Assembly (NCBI GenBank): GCA_963575745.1 | Contig: CAUYUJ010008602.1 | Span: forward strand, 361,866 to 425,865 | Direction of reading: 5' to 3' | DNA: 64,000 nt | Origin: Prorocentrum cordatum | Taxonomy: Eukaryota > Sar > Dinophyceae > Prorocentrales > Prorocentraceae | In this document: in pieces, positions 9,926 through 20,254 of the stretch | Position numbering within the stretch: position 1 is the first letter of the stretch | Layout: each line of letters begins with the position of its first letter | Translations under genes and position numbers: made by a program | Notes under the pieces: model-generated | Seen by the model: only the letters and a program-made list of their open reading frames with translations | Database searches by the model: none | What the model was told of the DNA's origin: nothing

Positions 9926-9995
9926 CGCTCTTCCCTCCCCTTGCCTCTTCCCAGCTGCCTCGCGGTGCCCGCAGCTTCAAATGGGTGTGCACTTC
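9925..9995 (+). repeat. Tail module of satellite composite A
   Basis: CTGCCTCGCGGTGCCCGCAG and CTTCAAATGG are shared with the ends of arrays B, C and D. Confidence 0.65.
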
Positions 9996-10580
9996 AACAG
10001 TCTAATGTTCACAACGTCCGATCTCAGCCCCCCCCCCAAAAACAAAAAAGTAGTAGGATAGGCGTTACTGGCCAGCCGCTCTGCGGTTGAACGGGAGTTT
10101 TGATTTGTGGTACACACACAACATCCTCCAATATGTATTGTTCCAGGCCGCGGTTCCAAGAGCTTTCGGCCCGCTCCTTGGGAACAGTGTGACGCCCCGC
10201 GTAAATGTTTTGGTCCCGGGGCCCAGTGACGGGCCCTGGAAGCCGAAATCAAGAAGAGCGCCCGCATTGAAAAAGTAGACCGTCGGAGATCTGGGCGTGT
10301 TTAGGTTTTGGGAGGAGGAGGAGGAGGAGGAGGACGACGACGAAGACAAAGAGATTGGGGGCCTCCCAGGGAAGGTCCGCGACCCACTTTTTGGAGAACC
10401 TTCCACGCGAAGCGGCCCGCTTGGGCCTGAAGTTCTGGTCAAGACTACGATGTTGCGTTTTTCATTGGTTTCGGCTTGCAGGATTTGCCTCCAGGCCCCG
10501 ACACCAACATAATTTGAAATTGGGTGCGAAATGCTTGACGCTTCGCGTATCCCCACCAGCCTCGCCACAGCGCGTAACAC
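9996..10580. other. Interval without a recognised gene
   Basis: Contains a short (GGA)n at 10312..10332. Open frames lack recognisable motifs. Confidence 0.35.
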
Positions 10581-10820
10581 AGAATTCCCTGGCATTTTGC
10601 CGCAGGGCTGCACGTTGCTCGAGCTTCCCTGGGCGTCCAGTTCAGCCAGCCAGCCCCCCGCAGCCGCTGCCCCAGCTGCCGCGTTTGTGAGCTGGCCCGG
10701 CCGGCTCGTGCTGCGCTCAGTAGCTAATTAGGTTTGCCCGCCGGCCCGGACAACTTCTCTCGCCGCCTGCGCGCTCGCTGGTGGCCGCGACCCAAAAAAG
10801 TATCCCCACCAGCCCATCCA
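10581..10820 (+). repeat. Dispersed repeat ending in GTATCCCCACCAGCCCAT, copy 2
   Basis: Aligns with 3466..3778. Another partial end, GTATCCCCACCAGCC, lies just upstream near 10548. Confidence 0.6.
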
Positions 10821-10978
10821 GTCACGATCGGAGGCCCGACTTTCTCCACGCCGAGGGCACCACACCGCCGACGTCGCCGACGCATCGCCGTTGTTTTGGC
10901 GATGCCCTGGCGATGCGGTGCGATCCTCCAGCCCCGTCTACACTCGAACTCCATTCGAGAGGCCTCCATAGACTCCAG

Positions 10979-11063
10979 AGACCCTTCCCTGGGGCCGCTT
11001 TCTCATCCGGAGTCGTTCTCTGACGGTGCCGGTGAGAGCCCCTGGAGGCTGGAAATTGCTGGG
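10979..11063 (+). repeat. R1 dispersed repeat, diverged copy
   Basis: CCTTCCCTGGGGCC, CGGAGTCGTTCTCTGACGGT and CCCCTGGAGGCTGGAAAT follow the R1 consensus described at 60945. Confidence 0.55.
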
Positions 11064-11356
11064 AACGCGAGTCTCCCTGTAGATCTTGGCATCGCTCGGA
11101 CGTGTGCTTTTTTCCTTCGGCGAGGACCATCGAGGAGCATCCTTGATCATTTGGTGAAAAAACCACTCACGAAACCGAAAAAAACAAAGGGAATGGACGT
11201 CCAAGCGATGGCGAGAGATAGCGTTGCGCAAGAGGGCTCCGAGGGGGACAAGAGGAGCTCTTATAGATCGCCCGGTCCGGCAGCCGTTTCGCCTGAGACG
11301 CTCTCGCCATTGGCTCGGGGATCGCCTTCTCGCTTCGGTGCCGGCTACATTGGTGG

Positions 11357-11692
11357 TCCTCCTCCTCCTCCTCCTCCTCCTCTCCTCCTCCTCCTCCTCC
11401 CCTCCTCCTCCTCCTCCTCCTCCTCCTCCTCCTCCTCCTCCTCCTCCTCCTCCTCCTCCTCCTCCTCCTCCTCCTCCTCCTCCTCCTCCTCCTCCTCCTC
11501 CTCCTCCTCCTCCTCCTCCTCCTCCTCCCCCTCCCTCCTCCTCCTCCTCCTCCTCCTCCTCCTCCTCCTCCTCCTCCTCCTCCTCCTCCTCCTCTCCTCC
11601 TCCCCTCCTCCCTCTCCTCCTCCCCCTCCTCCTCCCCTCCTCCTCCCCCTCCTCCCCCTCCTCCTCCTCCTCCTCCTCCTCCTCCTCCTCCA
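11357..11692 (+). repeat. (CTC)n microsatellite, ~335 bp
   Basis: Near-pure pyrimidine triplets with scattered C insertions. Confidence 0.95.
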
Positions 11693-11867
11693 AACGGCCA
11701 CGATCCATTGTAAAAGGAGCACTGCAATGCACATGTCCGTGCTTTCACCCTTTGTCCCGCCTGTCAGCGTTCCAGGAAATCCAGCGGACTGCACGTTTTC
11801 GCCTGGCCGACCTCCTGCTCTTCGACTCGCCTGTTCACCTTTGCTGGTTTTGGGGTGCCTTCTCGGG

Positions 11868-11985
11868 GTATTTCACCCCGAGTCGTTTTTTGACAGTCCA
11901 GGGGCCTGGTGAGGGCCCGCAGGGGCCGAAAATTGTCAAGAAGTTCCCGTCGTTCTTTCTGCTGGTGCCGACAGGAGGTGGGGGA
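11868..11985 (+). repeat. R1 dispersed repeat
   Basis: CCCCGAGTCGTTTTTTGACA, GGCCTGGTGAGGGCC and GGGGCCGAAAATTG in R1 order. Confidence 0.65.
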
Positions 11986-12204
11986 GACCACTTGCTTTGA
12001 AGGCTGCTTCGTTATGATGTAAAGTATGATTGGTTTACTTGCACGGCATTTCCTTCCCCCTCCCCTTCCGCCGCCATTCCCAGCAGCGCGAGGCCGACAG
12101 GGCGTGCAGGTGAGTCCCGATGTTCGTGAAGTCCCGATTTCCTTTCGAGCCTCGCCACGCTCCCCCCCCCAAGCCTCTCCAGTGACGGGCAACGATGGGG
12201 TGGA

Positions 12205-12372
12205 CTCAGATCGGGGGGGAACATCGACCTGGAATCGGCGATACGTCGCCGATAGATCGGCAGGAGGACTCCGACAACAAATCCGCACGCTCCTGGGCGG
12301 GTGGGACTATCAGATCCTTATCCGCGATCAATGGGCGATTGGGGGTTGATGCATTCCCCCCTATGCCTATCC
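12205..12372 (-). repeat. R4 palindrome-rich dispersed repeat
   Basis: The reverse complement matches 42955..43120: CGCCCATTGATCGC, CCCACCCGCCCAGGAGCG, CGATCTATCGGCGA, ATCGCCGATTCCAGGTCGAT. The core GGCGATACGTCGCC is nearly self-complementary. Confidence 0.65.
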
Positions 12373-12396
12373 CCCCTATCGCTACCCCTACCGCTA

Positions 12397-12490
12397 CTTC
12401 CCAGACCTCCACAGGGATGCGTTCTGACCAGAACGTCGAGGCGAATCCAGCGGTGGCGACGAGGGCCTCCGAGGGGGACAAAAAAAGCGA
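12397..12490 (+). repeat. R3 dispersed repeat
   Basis: ACTTCCCAGACCTCCACAGG, GTTCTGACCAGAA, GAGGCGAATCCAGCGGTGGC and GACGAGGGCCTCC match the inverted copy at 18485..18580. Confidence 0.65.
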
Positions 12491-12794
12491 AGGCGAGGGA
12501 AGGGTAGCGTGTAGCGATATCGATCCTGATCATCCTACCGCGGGGCCGGGTTCGAGAGTCGCGGTGTTCGGACGTTTCCCGCCCGTTGAGGGGTTTCTCT
12601 TCGACACGGTCGGTTCGCGTCGTGTCGACCGACGACGACCCCGCCGCCGGCGTTCCACGCTAAACGCCGCCGGCCAGAATCGGTGGATTGAAAGATTTGA
12701 CATTTCGGCAACGGCCGATCGATCAAGGTTGAGCGATCCCCGCAGTGTCAGGAACCAACGCCGAAGTCTCGTCGGCGAGGGGGGAAGTGAGAAG

Positions 12795-12900
12795 GGGCGG
12801 GCCTTCTGAGAAGTTTCTGGAGCATCCTCCGAAGGAACAGAAAACCTATCAGAAGGCCCGAGGGCTTCTAAGAAGCCCCGCCGCCTGAGAAGGCATTCTA
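12795..12900 (+). repeat. Cluster of TTCT-GAGAAG palindromic units
   Basis: Five or so TTCTGAGAAG, TCAGAAGG, TTCTAAGAAG and CTGAGAAGG units, related to the R7 copies. Confidence 0.45.
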
Positions 12901-12939
12901 CCTACCCACACCCTGGGCGTCATGATTTCTCCACACCGT

Positions 12940-13060
12940 CGACCCCCAGTGGTCTGGAGCTCTTCCCCGGTGCCGGTTCCTCGTCCCGAGTCGTTTTTGA
13001 CGGTCCCGAGGCCCGGCGAGGGCCTCCAGAGGCCGAAGACACAGAAAAATTGCCCTTGGC
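12940..13060 (+). repeat. R1 dispersed repeat, well-preserved copy
   Basis: GTCGACCCCCAGTGGTCTGG, CCCGAGTCGTTTTTGACGGT, CCCGAGGCCCGGCGAGGG and CCTCCAGAGGCCGAAGA. It lies just upstream of the exon at 13159, so in the putative intron. Confidence 0.75.
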
Positions 13061-13158
13061 ACTGGTTGGGGGCTGGCTGGGCACCAGCTGGTTACTGCCC
13101 GCGAAGAGAAGTCGCCGCGGCACGACCCCTGCCGCACGCCCCCCCGCCGCCCACACAG

Positions 13159-13305
13159 GCGGGCATCCCGCCAGAGGAGGCCCTGCGGCGCGTGCGGGAG
13201 GGGGAGTCGCTGCCGCCCTCCGCCGCGTCGCTGCGGCGCGGGGCCGCGGCGTCGGCCCAGCCCGCCCTGGGGAGGACCAGCTCCCAGGAGGACCTGGTGC
13301 AGCAG
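13159..13305 (+). CDS. Candidate exon of the UBA-domain gene (49 codons)
   Basis: A pyrimidine-rich tract ending CACACAG precedes the exon and CAG|GTGGGA follows it; both junctions are phase 0. Of 49 codons only one ends in A and none in T, a strong coding signature against the surrounding repeats. The product reads 'AGIPPEEALRRVREGESLPP' and ends 'RTSSQEDLVQQ': charged, Ala/Ser-rich and without a known domain. It precedes the UBA exon by a 744-base interval that contains a (GGA)n tract and a palindromic element. Confidence 0.6.
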
Positions 13306-13362
13306 GTGGGACGCTTTGGCCATATGCGCTGCCGCGCGGTTCCGCCACCGCGCTCGGAAGGG

Positions 13363-13441
13363 ATGGGGAGGAGGGGGAGGAGGAGGGGGAGGAGGAGGAG
13401 GAGGAGGAGGAGGAGGAGGAGGAGGAGGAGGAGGAGGAGGG
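13363..13441 (+). repeat. (GGA)n tract inside the putative intron
   Basis: Purine-only triplets between the two exons. Confidence 0.95.
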
Positions 13442-13876
13442 TCCATGGAAGCCCCCTTCCTCAGGCTCTGTGTTTGGGACCAGCTTCTAGTTGGAAGGCC
13501 CCGAAGACGCGGGGCCTCGGACACAAAAATGAAGGCATCTTGGACTCGATGCGTTGGGAGGTCTCCACTACTGCTTTAGGACAAGGGCACAGCAACCGCT
13601 GCAAGCGCGGTGGCGGATTATTTCCAGTAACGGTCGTTACCCTGCAGGTGCAGGGGCGGAGGGTTGGAGCCCTGAGGGACGATACCGCTTGAGCGGGAGG
13701 GGGCTCGTCGGGGCAGGGGTGCGCTTCGATCGGCATAGTGCACGCGAGCACCAACATGTGCCAGAAAGGGTCCTGGTCCTCCCGATGCGCATGATCGCTA
13801 CCGTTATCTTGGGGGGGAGGGGGGGGCGGTAACGACCCTCACGCGCCAGAGGATAAAACACAATCTCGATCGAGAG

Positions 13877-14000
13877 GTTGACATCTCTTCCCTCTTCCTC
13901 AGCGGAGGGCTTGCGGAAGTAAAACGAGGGCGCCTCCGCACGCGGAAGCGAGAGGAAGCGCCGCGGAAGGTGGTGGAAGTAAGAGATGCGCTGATGCTCC
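13877..14000. mobile_element. Palindromic GGAAG-rich element, copy 1
   Basis: Pairs with 35727..35868: CATCTCTTCC at the left, GGAAGTAAAACGAGG in the middle, GGAAGGTGGTGGAAGT and AGATGCGC at the right. The ends CATCTCTT and AAGAGATG-like are inverted. It lies in the putative intron, ending ~50 bases before the last exon. Confidence 0.6.
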
Positions 14001-14049
14001 CTGACGGGATCAAAGCATGTTTTGACCCAGGGTTTCCGTAGTCGGCCAG

Positions 14050-14202
14050 GTGGTCGAGTTCACAGCTGTGAGCCGGGAGTTAGCGGCGCAGCGGCTGGAG
14101 GAGGCGGGCTGGAACGTTCAGGAGGCCATCAACGCGATCCTCAGCCGGTTCGGGGGCGAGTCGGACGAGGACTCGGAAGAGGACCAGTCGAGACAGCGGT
14201 AG
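14050..14202 (+). CDS. Candidate last exon: C-terminal UBA-like domain, stop at 14200..14202
   Basis: After GGCCAG at 14044..14049 the frame reads 'VVEFTAVSRELAAQRLEEAG' and 'WNVQEAINAILSRFGG', then an acidic Ser/Asp/Glu tail and TAG. The pattern F-x-x-V, A-x-x-x-L-E-x-A-G-W-x-V-x-x-A-I-N fits the three-helix UBA-like fold (UBA_4 / p47 N-terminal type), which binds ubiquitin in known members. Phase 0 at the acceptor matches the donor at 13306. The acceptor tract is weak; a longer exon starting after CCCAG at 14033 would also stay open. Identity of the whole protein is unknown. Confidence 0.6.
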   Translation: MVEFTAVSRELAAQRLEEAGWNVQEAINAILSRFGGESDEDSEEDQSRQR

Positions 14203-14369
14203 TTGGCTTCCGAGGGGATCCCCTCGTCGACACGGCTGGACGCATATCGGAGAACTAGCGCGTTCGAATCCCAGGAGGGAACCAGGGGCCAGTTTGGGGG
14301 TGCTGTTGTCTCAGCCCAGAGATCCGATGTCTTGCTTTCTTTCCACCCGCGGCCCCCAGAGAACCCGAC

Positions 14370-14465
14370 CCTGTGCCCGGGGCCCGCTCTTCATCCTGGG
14401 TCGTCTTTGACGGTCCTGGGGCCTGGCGAGGGCCCCCAGAGGCCCAGAGCCTTGAGCAAGAGGCT
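14370..14465 (+). repeat. R1 dispersed repeat
   Basis: TTCATCCTGGGTCGTCTTTG, ACGGTCCTGGGGCCTGGCGA and GGCCCCCAGAGGCC. Confidence 0.65.
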
Positions 14466-14597
14466 CCTCCAAAGGACTGAGCCCGGAGGCGGCCGCCGGC
14501 CGCCGGCCGAGGGCGGGCGCTGGGGTCAACATGGAGAAGGCCAGACCCGCAGGAGGCGAGGGCACGAGCCCCCGCCGGCTCGGAGGCGAGTCGGATG

Positions 14598-14727
14598 AGG
14601 GAGGAGGAGGAGGAGGAGGAGGAGGAGAGGAGGAGGAGGAGGAGGAGGAGGAGGAGAGAGGAGGAGGGAGGAGGGAGGAGGAGGAGGAGGAGGAGGAGGA
14701 GGAGGAGGAGGAGGAGGAGGAGGAGAA
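14598..14727 (+). repeat. (GGA)n tract
   Basis: Purine-only triplets with a few slips. Confidence 0.95.
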
Positions 14728-14769
14728 GGTGAGAGGGGGGCCCAGAGAGCCAGCGCATGTTGAAAAAAG

Positions 14770-14840
14770 CCAAGGCGGAGGCTTTTCGCCGTTTTCAGTT
14801 TCTAGAGGCCCTCGCTGGGCCTCAGGATCGTCAAACATCG
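14770..14840 (-). repeat. R1 dispersed repeat, inverted
   Basis: TTCGCCGTTTTCAGTTTCTA and GAGGCCCTCGCTGGGCCTCA read as R1 on the minus strand. With the copy at 14370 it brackets the (GGA)n tract in opposite orientation. Confidence 0.6.
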
Positions 14841-14997
14841 GCTCAGAATGACAAGCCGGTTCTGCGCAAAGGGTCGTGAGTTAATTACAGGGTTGCACAT
14901 TGAACAAAACAAGACATCGGATCTCGGAGGGGGGGTGCGACATATGTTGGGCACAGCTGGTTTCGGCCCCACCGAGGTGCACACCCGTCGATAATGG

Positions 14998-16560
14998 ACG
15001 ACTCGGCACATCCCTCACACTTCTCGTGGCCTCATAGGGAGCTCCACCGAAGGCCCCAGCGAGGGCCCGCATGGCGCACACGCACCCGCTTCGGCTCACC
15101 CCTCAGACGTTTCGTGGCCCCATAGGGAGCTCTATGGAAGGAGCTGCAGGTTCCGCATGGCGTGCCCGCACCCGATTTGGCACACACCCCTCACATGTTC
15201 CGTGGCCACGAAAGGAGATCCACCCAAGACCCCCGCGGCAGGGTCCGCATGGCGCACCCACACCCGATTCGGCACACCCCTGACACGTTGCGTGGCCTTA
15301 CCGAAGGCCCCAGCGGCAGGGTTCGCATGGCGCACACGCATCCGATTTGGCACATGTTTCGTGGCGCCGAAGCGAGCTCCATCGAAAGCCCCAGCAGCAG
15401 GGTCCTCAGGGCCGATTCGGCACCCCCCTCACGCGTTCCGTGGCCCCATAGGGAGTTCTACCGAAGGCCCAGCGGCAGGGTCTGCACGGCGTATCCGCAT
15501 CCGATCCAGCACACCATTCACACGGTTCGTGGCCCCGACAGGAGCCCCACCGAAGGCCCCAGCGGCAGGGTCTGCATGGCGCACCCGCATCTGATCCGGC
15601 CCACCTCTCACATTTTTCGTGGCCCGATAGGGAGTCCCACTGAAGGCCCCAGCGGAAGGGTCCGCGTGGCGTACCCGCATCCATTTCAGCACACCCTTCA
15701 CACGGCATTCCGTGCCCATAAGGAGCTCCACGGAAGGCCCCAGCGGCAGGGTCCGCATGGCGTACCCTTCGTGGCCCCATCAGGAGCACCCCCGAAGGCC
15801 GCAGCGGCAGGGTCCGCATGTCGGACTCGCACCCGACTCGGCACACCCTCACATGTTTCGCGGCACACCGAAAGGAGCTCCACCGAAGGCCCCAGCGGCA
15901 GGGTCCACATGGCGTGCCCGCACCACCGAAGATCACGGCGGCAGGGTCTGCATGGCGCGCCCGCTTCTGATTCAGCACACCCTTCACACGTTCTCGTGGC
16001 CCCACAGGGAGCCCCACCGAAGGCCCCAGCGGCAGGGTCCGCATGGCGTGCCCGCGCCCAGTCCGGCACCCCTTCTGCACGTTCCGTGGCCCCATAACCA
16101 TAGGGGCCCCGCCGAAGGCCCCAGCGGCAGATTCCGCATGGCGTGCCCGAGCTCGATTCGGCACACCCTTCACACGTTCTCGTGGCCCCACAGGGCACCC
16201 CACCGAAGGCCCACCGGCATGGTCCGCATGGCGTGCCCGCACCCGATGTGGCACACCCTTCACGAAGGGAGATCCACCGAATGCCTCAGATTCGGCACAC
16301 GTTTCGCAGCCTCGAAGGGGGCCCCACCGAAGGCCCCAGCGGCAGGGTCCGCATGGCGCACCCGCGTCTGATTCGGCACACCACACACACGCTTCGTGGC
16401 CCCGAGGGGAGCTCCAGCGAAGGCCCCAGCGGCAGATTCCGCACGGCGTGCCCGCATCCGATCCGGCACACCCCTCACACGTGGCGTGGCCCCATGAGGG
16501 AGCTCCATGCAAGGCCCGAGTGGCGGGGACCGCGCGGCGCACCCTCCCCATGTCGGGACA
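14998..16560 (+). repeat. 90-bp tandem satellite, array B (~17 units)
   Basis: Same unit as array A with more deletions. The head module is missing; the array starts abruptly at CGACTCGGCACATCCCTCAC. Confidence 0.9.
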
Positions 16561-16640
16561 CGTCTAGCTCTCCCCTTGCGTCTTCTCAGTTGGCCCGCGG
16601 TACCCGCAGCTTCACATGGTTGGGCGCTTCGCCAGGTCAA
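16555..16640 (+). repeat. Tail module of satellite composite B
   Basis: CGGTACCCGCAGCTTCACAT and GGGCGCTTCGCCAGG, as at the ends of arrays C and D. Confidence 0.65.
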
Positions 16641-16649
16641 CTTTGTGTT

Positions 16650-16770
16650 CCCTAACATCCGGTGGTGTTTGATCTTCGTTTTGAAGAGAGTGTCGCGCGT
16701 CCGTCTCTTCTCCTCCTCCTCTCCCTCCTCTCTCCCTCCCATCCTTCTCTCTGCCTTCTCCCATTCACAC
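16650..16770 (+). repeat. Head module of satellite composite C
   Basis: CATCCGGTGGTGTTTGATCT, TCGTTTTGAAGAGA and a CTC-rich stretch directly follow tail B, so composites B and C are head-to-tail. Confidence 0.65.
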
Positions 16771-17925
16771 TTGTCATGGCCTTGTAGGGAGCTCCACCGA
16801 AGGCCCCAGCGGCAGGGTCCGCATGGCGATCCCGCAGCCGATTCGGCACACCGCTCAAACGTTTCGTGGCCCCATAGGGAGCTCCTCCGAAGGCCCCTGC
16901 AGCAGGGTCCGCATGGCGCACCCGCATCCGATTCGGCACACCCCTCACACGCTTCGTGGCCCCATTGGGTTCCCCACAGAAGGCCCCAGCTGCAAGGTCC
17001 GCATGGCGTGCCCGCGCCCGACCCAGCACACCCCACACACGCTTCGTAGCCCCGTTGGGAGCTCCACCGAAGGCCCCAGCTGCAGGGTCCGCATGGCGTG
17101 CCCGCATCCGATTGACACCCCTCACATGTTCCGCGGCCCCACAGGGGGCTCCACCGTGAAAGCCCCAGCGGCAGGGTCCGCACTGCGCACCTGCATCCGA
17201 TTTGGCACACCACTCACGCGCTTCGCGGCCCCATAGGGAGCTCCACCGAAGGCCTGAGTGACAGGGTCCGCATGGCGCACCCGCGCCCTATTCAGCACAC
17301 CCCTCACACGTGACATGGCCCCATAGGGAGCTCCACCGAAGGCCCCAGCGGCAGGGTCCGCATGGCGCACCCGCACCCGATCCGGGTCACCCCTCACACG
17401 TGTTGTGGCCCCACAAGGAGCTGTACCGAAGGCCCCAGCGGATGGTGAAATCATACAAAACTCAAAACACCCCTCACACGTTTCGTGGCCCCATCAGGAG
17501 CACCACCGAAGGCCCCAGTTGCAGGGTCCGGATGGCGTGCCCGCATCCGCTTCAACACACCCCTCACACGCGTCGCGGCTACACAGGGAGCTCCAGCGAA
17601 GGCCCCAGCGGCAGGGTCCGCACGTCGTGCTCGCCCCCTTCTTTCAGCACACCCCTTACGCGTTTCGTGGCCCCATGAGGAGCCCCACCGAAGGCCCCAG
17701 CTGCAGGATGCGCATGGCGTGCCCACACCCGATTCGGCACATCCCTCACACGCTTCGTGGCCCCGAAGGGAGCTCCAACGAAGGCCCCAGCGGCAGGGTC
17801 CGCATGGCGTACCCGTATCCGGCTCGGCTTACCCCTCACATGTGCCGTTGCCCCATGGGGAGCTCCGTCCGAGGCCCGAGTAGCAGGGTCCGCATGGCGC
17901 ACCCGCCCCATGTCGACACACCCTT
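16770..17925 (+). repeat. 90-bp tandem satellite, array C (~13 units)
   Basis: Units spaced ~90 bases, with one disrupted unit near 17440 that contains ATCATACAAAACTCAAAAC. Confidence 0.9.
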
Positions 17926-18005
17926 CACACCTGACCCCCTGCTCCTTCTCGGTTGCCTCGCGGTACCCGCAGCTCCATCTGGCTGGGCTCGTCGCCAGGA
18001 GAGCA
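17925..18005 (+). repeat. Tail module of satellite composite C
   Basis: GCCTCGCGGTACCCGCAGCT and GGGCTCGTCGCCAGG. Confidence 0.65.
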
Positions 18006-18484
18006 TCTCCCAGAAAACCAGCTGCACGCAGCTGATCCTTCACCCTCTCTTTCTACCCCCATACAGCCAAGACGCTGAAATGGGGACCGCTTTCGTTTGG
18101 AAGGGGCTCGGGGATTTGGGTCGTTTCTTAGATTTATGTCGCGGGATTTCCGTGTGGCCTGGGCCCACCGTGGCCAGTAAAGCCCCGTTGTTCTTTCTTT
18201 GGCGTTCCTTCTGGTTGTACCTCGACTGTAATCGTCCACTCCGATGGTGCCCCATCCGACTCGCCAGGGCCCCCCGACGTCCGCCGATCTCTCCTACTCC
18301 GAGAGGCCCCGGCTGCTCCCCGCAGAGGGAGGTGCTGTCGGTCCCGGGTATCCACTGGTGGATGGAGCCCAGTGGCTGGCCTCGGAGGCCGAGATCGGAG
18401 GAAGACGCCAGGATTGAAAAAAGCATGCCTCGGAGGAGGAGGAAAAGGTACCCCTACCCCTACCCTTCCCTCGTCTTCCTCTCT

Positions 18485-18580
18485 TTGGGCCTCCTGGGAG
18501 GCCCTCGTCGCCACCGCTGGATTCGCTTCAAACTCTTGGTCAGAACGCACCCTGGGAGAGGTCCGGGAAGTAGTCGGGGG
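18485..18580 (-). repeat. R3 dispersed repeat, inverted copy
   Basis: Reverse complement of the R3 copy at 12397; GGAGGCCCTCGTCGCCACCG marks it. Confidence 0.65.
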
Positions 18581-18594
18581 CGGCAAAGAGGGGA

Positions 18595-18775
18595 CTGATG
18601 ACTAGGGGCGGGTGGATATCATGGCGTGAGCCAGGATATTTCCTCACATGTCATGGCGCCTCTTCTTATTTCATTGCGTTCCTGACCCCCCCCCCTGGGC
18701 CGCGCACATGCCACCGGCCACGAGTTGCGCCCCCCCCCCTCTTGGACGCCCCCCTCTTGGCCGCCCCCGAAGTAG
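18595..18775 (+). repeat. R5 dispersed repeat, copy 1
   Basis: GATGACTAGGGG, GGATATCATGGCG, TGGCGCCTCTTCTTATTTCA, TGGGCCGCGCACATGCC and CCCCCTCTTGGCCGC are shared with 59328..59510. Confidence 0.7.
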
Positions 18776-18814
18776 CACCATCGGTGCCTTTCGGTTTCCC
18801 CAAAATGCCGTCGG

Positions 18815-19495
18815 GGACGGAGGGGGCGACGGGGAGCAGACGGGGAGAAGGGGGCGAGGGAGGGAGGTGGCGAAGGGGGCGAGGGGAGGGAGGGGGGCAG
18901 AAGGCATGAAGGGGGCGAGGAAAGGGGGGAAGAGGAAAGCGAGGAAGGGAGGGGGCGAGGGAGGGGGCGGGGGAGGGAGGGGCGAGGCGAGGCCCCCTTT
19001 CGGATGTGGGGCTGTGTCTTCCCCTTCCCGGCACCCGCAACACGCCGGAGCCGCGCCTGCGGGCCGACTGCCGGCCTGTGAGAGCTCCTGCGCCGCCGGC
19101 AGCGCTGCCCCCCCCCCCCCCCCAGGAGGAGCGAGGAGGAGGGAGGAGGAGGAGGAGGCGGAGGAGGAGGAGGAGCGAGGAGGAGCGAGGAGGAGGAGGA
19201 GCGAGAAGGAGCGAGGAGGAGGCGGAGGAGGAGGAGCGAGGAGGAGGAGGAGGAGGAGGAGGAGGAGGAGGAGGAGGCGAGGAGGAGGAGGAGGAGGAGG
19301 AGGAGGAGGGAGGAGGAGGAGGAGGAGGAAAGAGGAGGAGGAGGGGAGGAGGGGGAGAAGGGAGGAGGGAGGAGGGAGGAGGGAGGAGCGAGGAGCGAGG
19401 AGGGAGGAGGGAGGAGCGAGGAGGGAGGAGGTGGAGGAGGAGGAGGAGGAGGAGGAGGAGGAGGAGGAGGAGGAGGAGGAGGAGGAGCGAGCGCC
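18815..19495 (+). repeat. Purine tract, (GGGCGAGG)n then (GGA)n/(GGAGCGA)n
   Basis: About 680 bases, nearly all purine on the plus strand apart from 18990..19130, which is mixed and ends in a C-run. Confidence 0.9.
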
Positions 19496-19821
19496 CCCAG
19501 CCGCAGGGGACGGGCGCGCGCGCGGCGCAGAAAAGGGGAAGGGGGCAGCGCCGAGCGCGGGAGGCAAGCGCAGGTCTCCCAGACATGCTCGCGTCGCGAC
19601 AGGCCTCTCGGGGGCCCACGCCGGGCTCGGAGCCGCCAGAAGACTGCTCGGAGGGAAGCGGCGGCCTTGGGTGAGGGTCGGAGGTTCCGCGGGCCCCGTG
19701 CATCGGATGTCTGGGAGAGCACGTGAGCGTAAGTCTCGGATGTCCGCGGACCGCCGATTTCCGCTGGCCCTTTTGCCGCCTCTCCGCACCCTACAGGGGC
19801 AGCGCTAGAGGGAATCGGCTC

Positions 19822-19985
19822 GGGGGAGGATGCATCGACCCCCCAGCGCCCATTGATTCCCCTACATTGGGCCGATAGCCCCACCCCGCCCAGGAGCGCT
19901 CGGTTGCGCTATCGGGAGCCTATCGCCGATCTATCGACGATGTTCCGCCGACCCCAGATCGATGCTTCCCCCCCTGAGCCGCCCC
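19822..19985 (+). repeat. R4 dispersed repeat
   Basis: GGATGCATCGACCCCCCAGC, CCCACCCCGCCCAGGAGCG, CGCCGATCTATCGACGATGT and CCCAGATCGATGC. Confidence 0.65.
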
Positions 19986-20254
19986 CCTCCCTAGCGTTCC
20001 CCCTCAGAGGAGGAGCAAGGATTGGGGATCGGGGAGAGCTGGCAGCTGGCATTTCGGAAAAGGAGGGAGAGGAGGAGGTGGTGGAGGCGGAGGAGGAGGA
20101 GGAGGAAGGATCGAGGATCGAGGTGGAGCGATTCCTTGTCGGAGGGGAGAGAGGGAGAAGGGATCGAGAACCGATGCCTCTGGCCGTTATGTGACGTCGT
20201 TTCCCCTCGACCCCTGGGCGGCGCCGAACCCAGACCCTGGCGCCATGGTTTGTT

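Noticed and set aside
12084-12109. 26-nt micro-exon between a strong pyrimidine tract with CAG and a GTGAGT donor
   Set aside because: Its length breaks the phase between the neighbouring candidate exons, and the 18-base string at its donor also occurs near 1487..1504 on the minus strand in the retroelement.
14240-14285. GCGTTCGAATCCC resembling a tRNA T-loop
   Set aside because: No matching acceptor, D- or anticodon stem could be placed around it. The TTCGAACC runs at 5.9-6.6 kb are repeat units for the same reason.
19490-19680. Possible exon 'ASRQASRGPTPGSEPPEDCS' before a GTGAGG
   Set aside because: Two plus frames are equally open, and no acceptor tract is evident after the purine tract.
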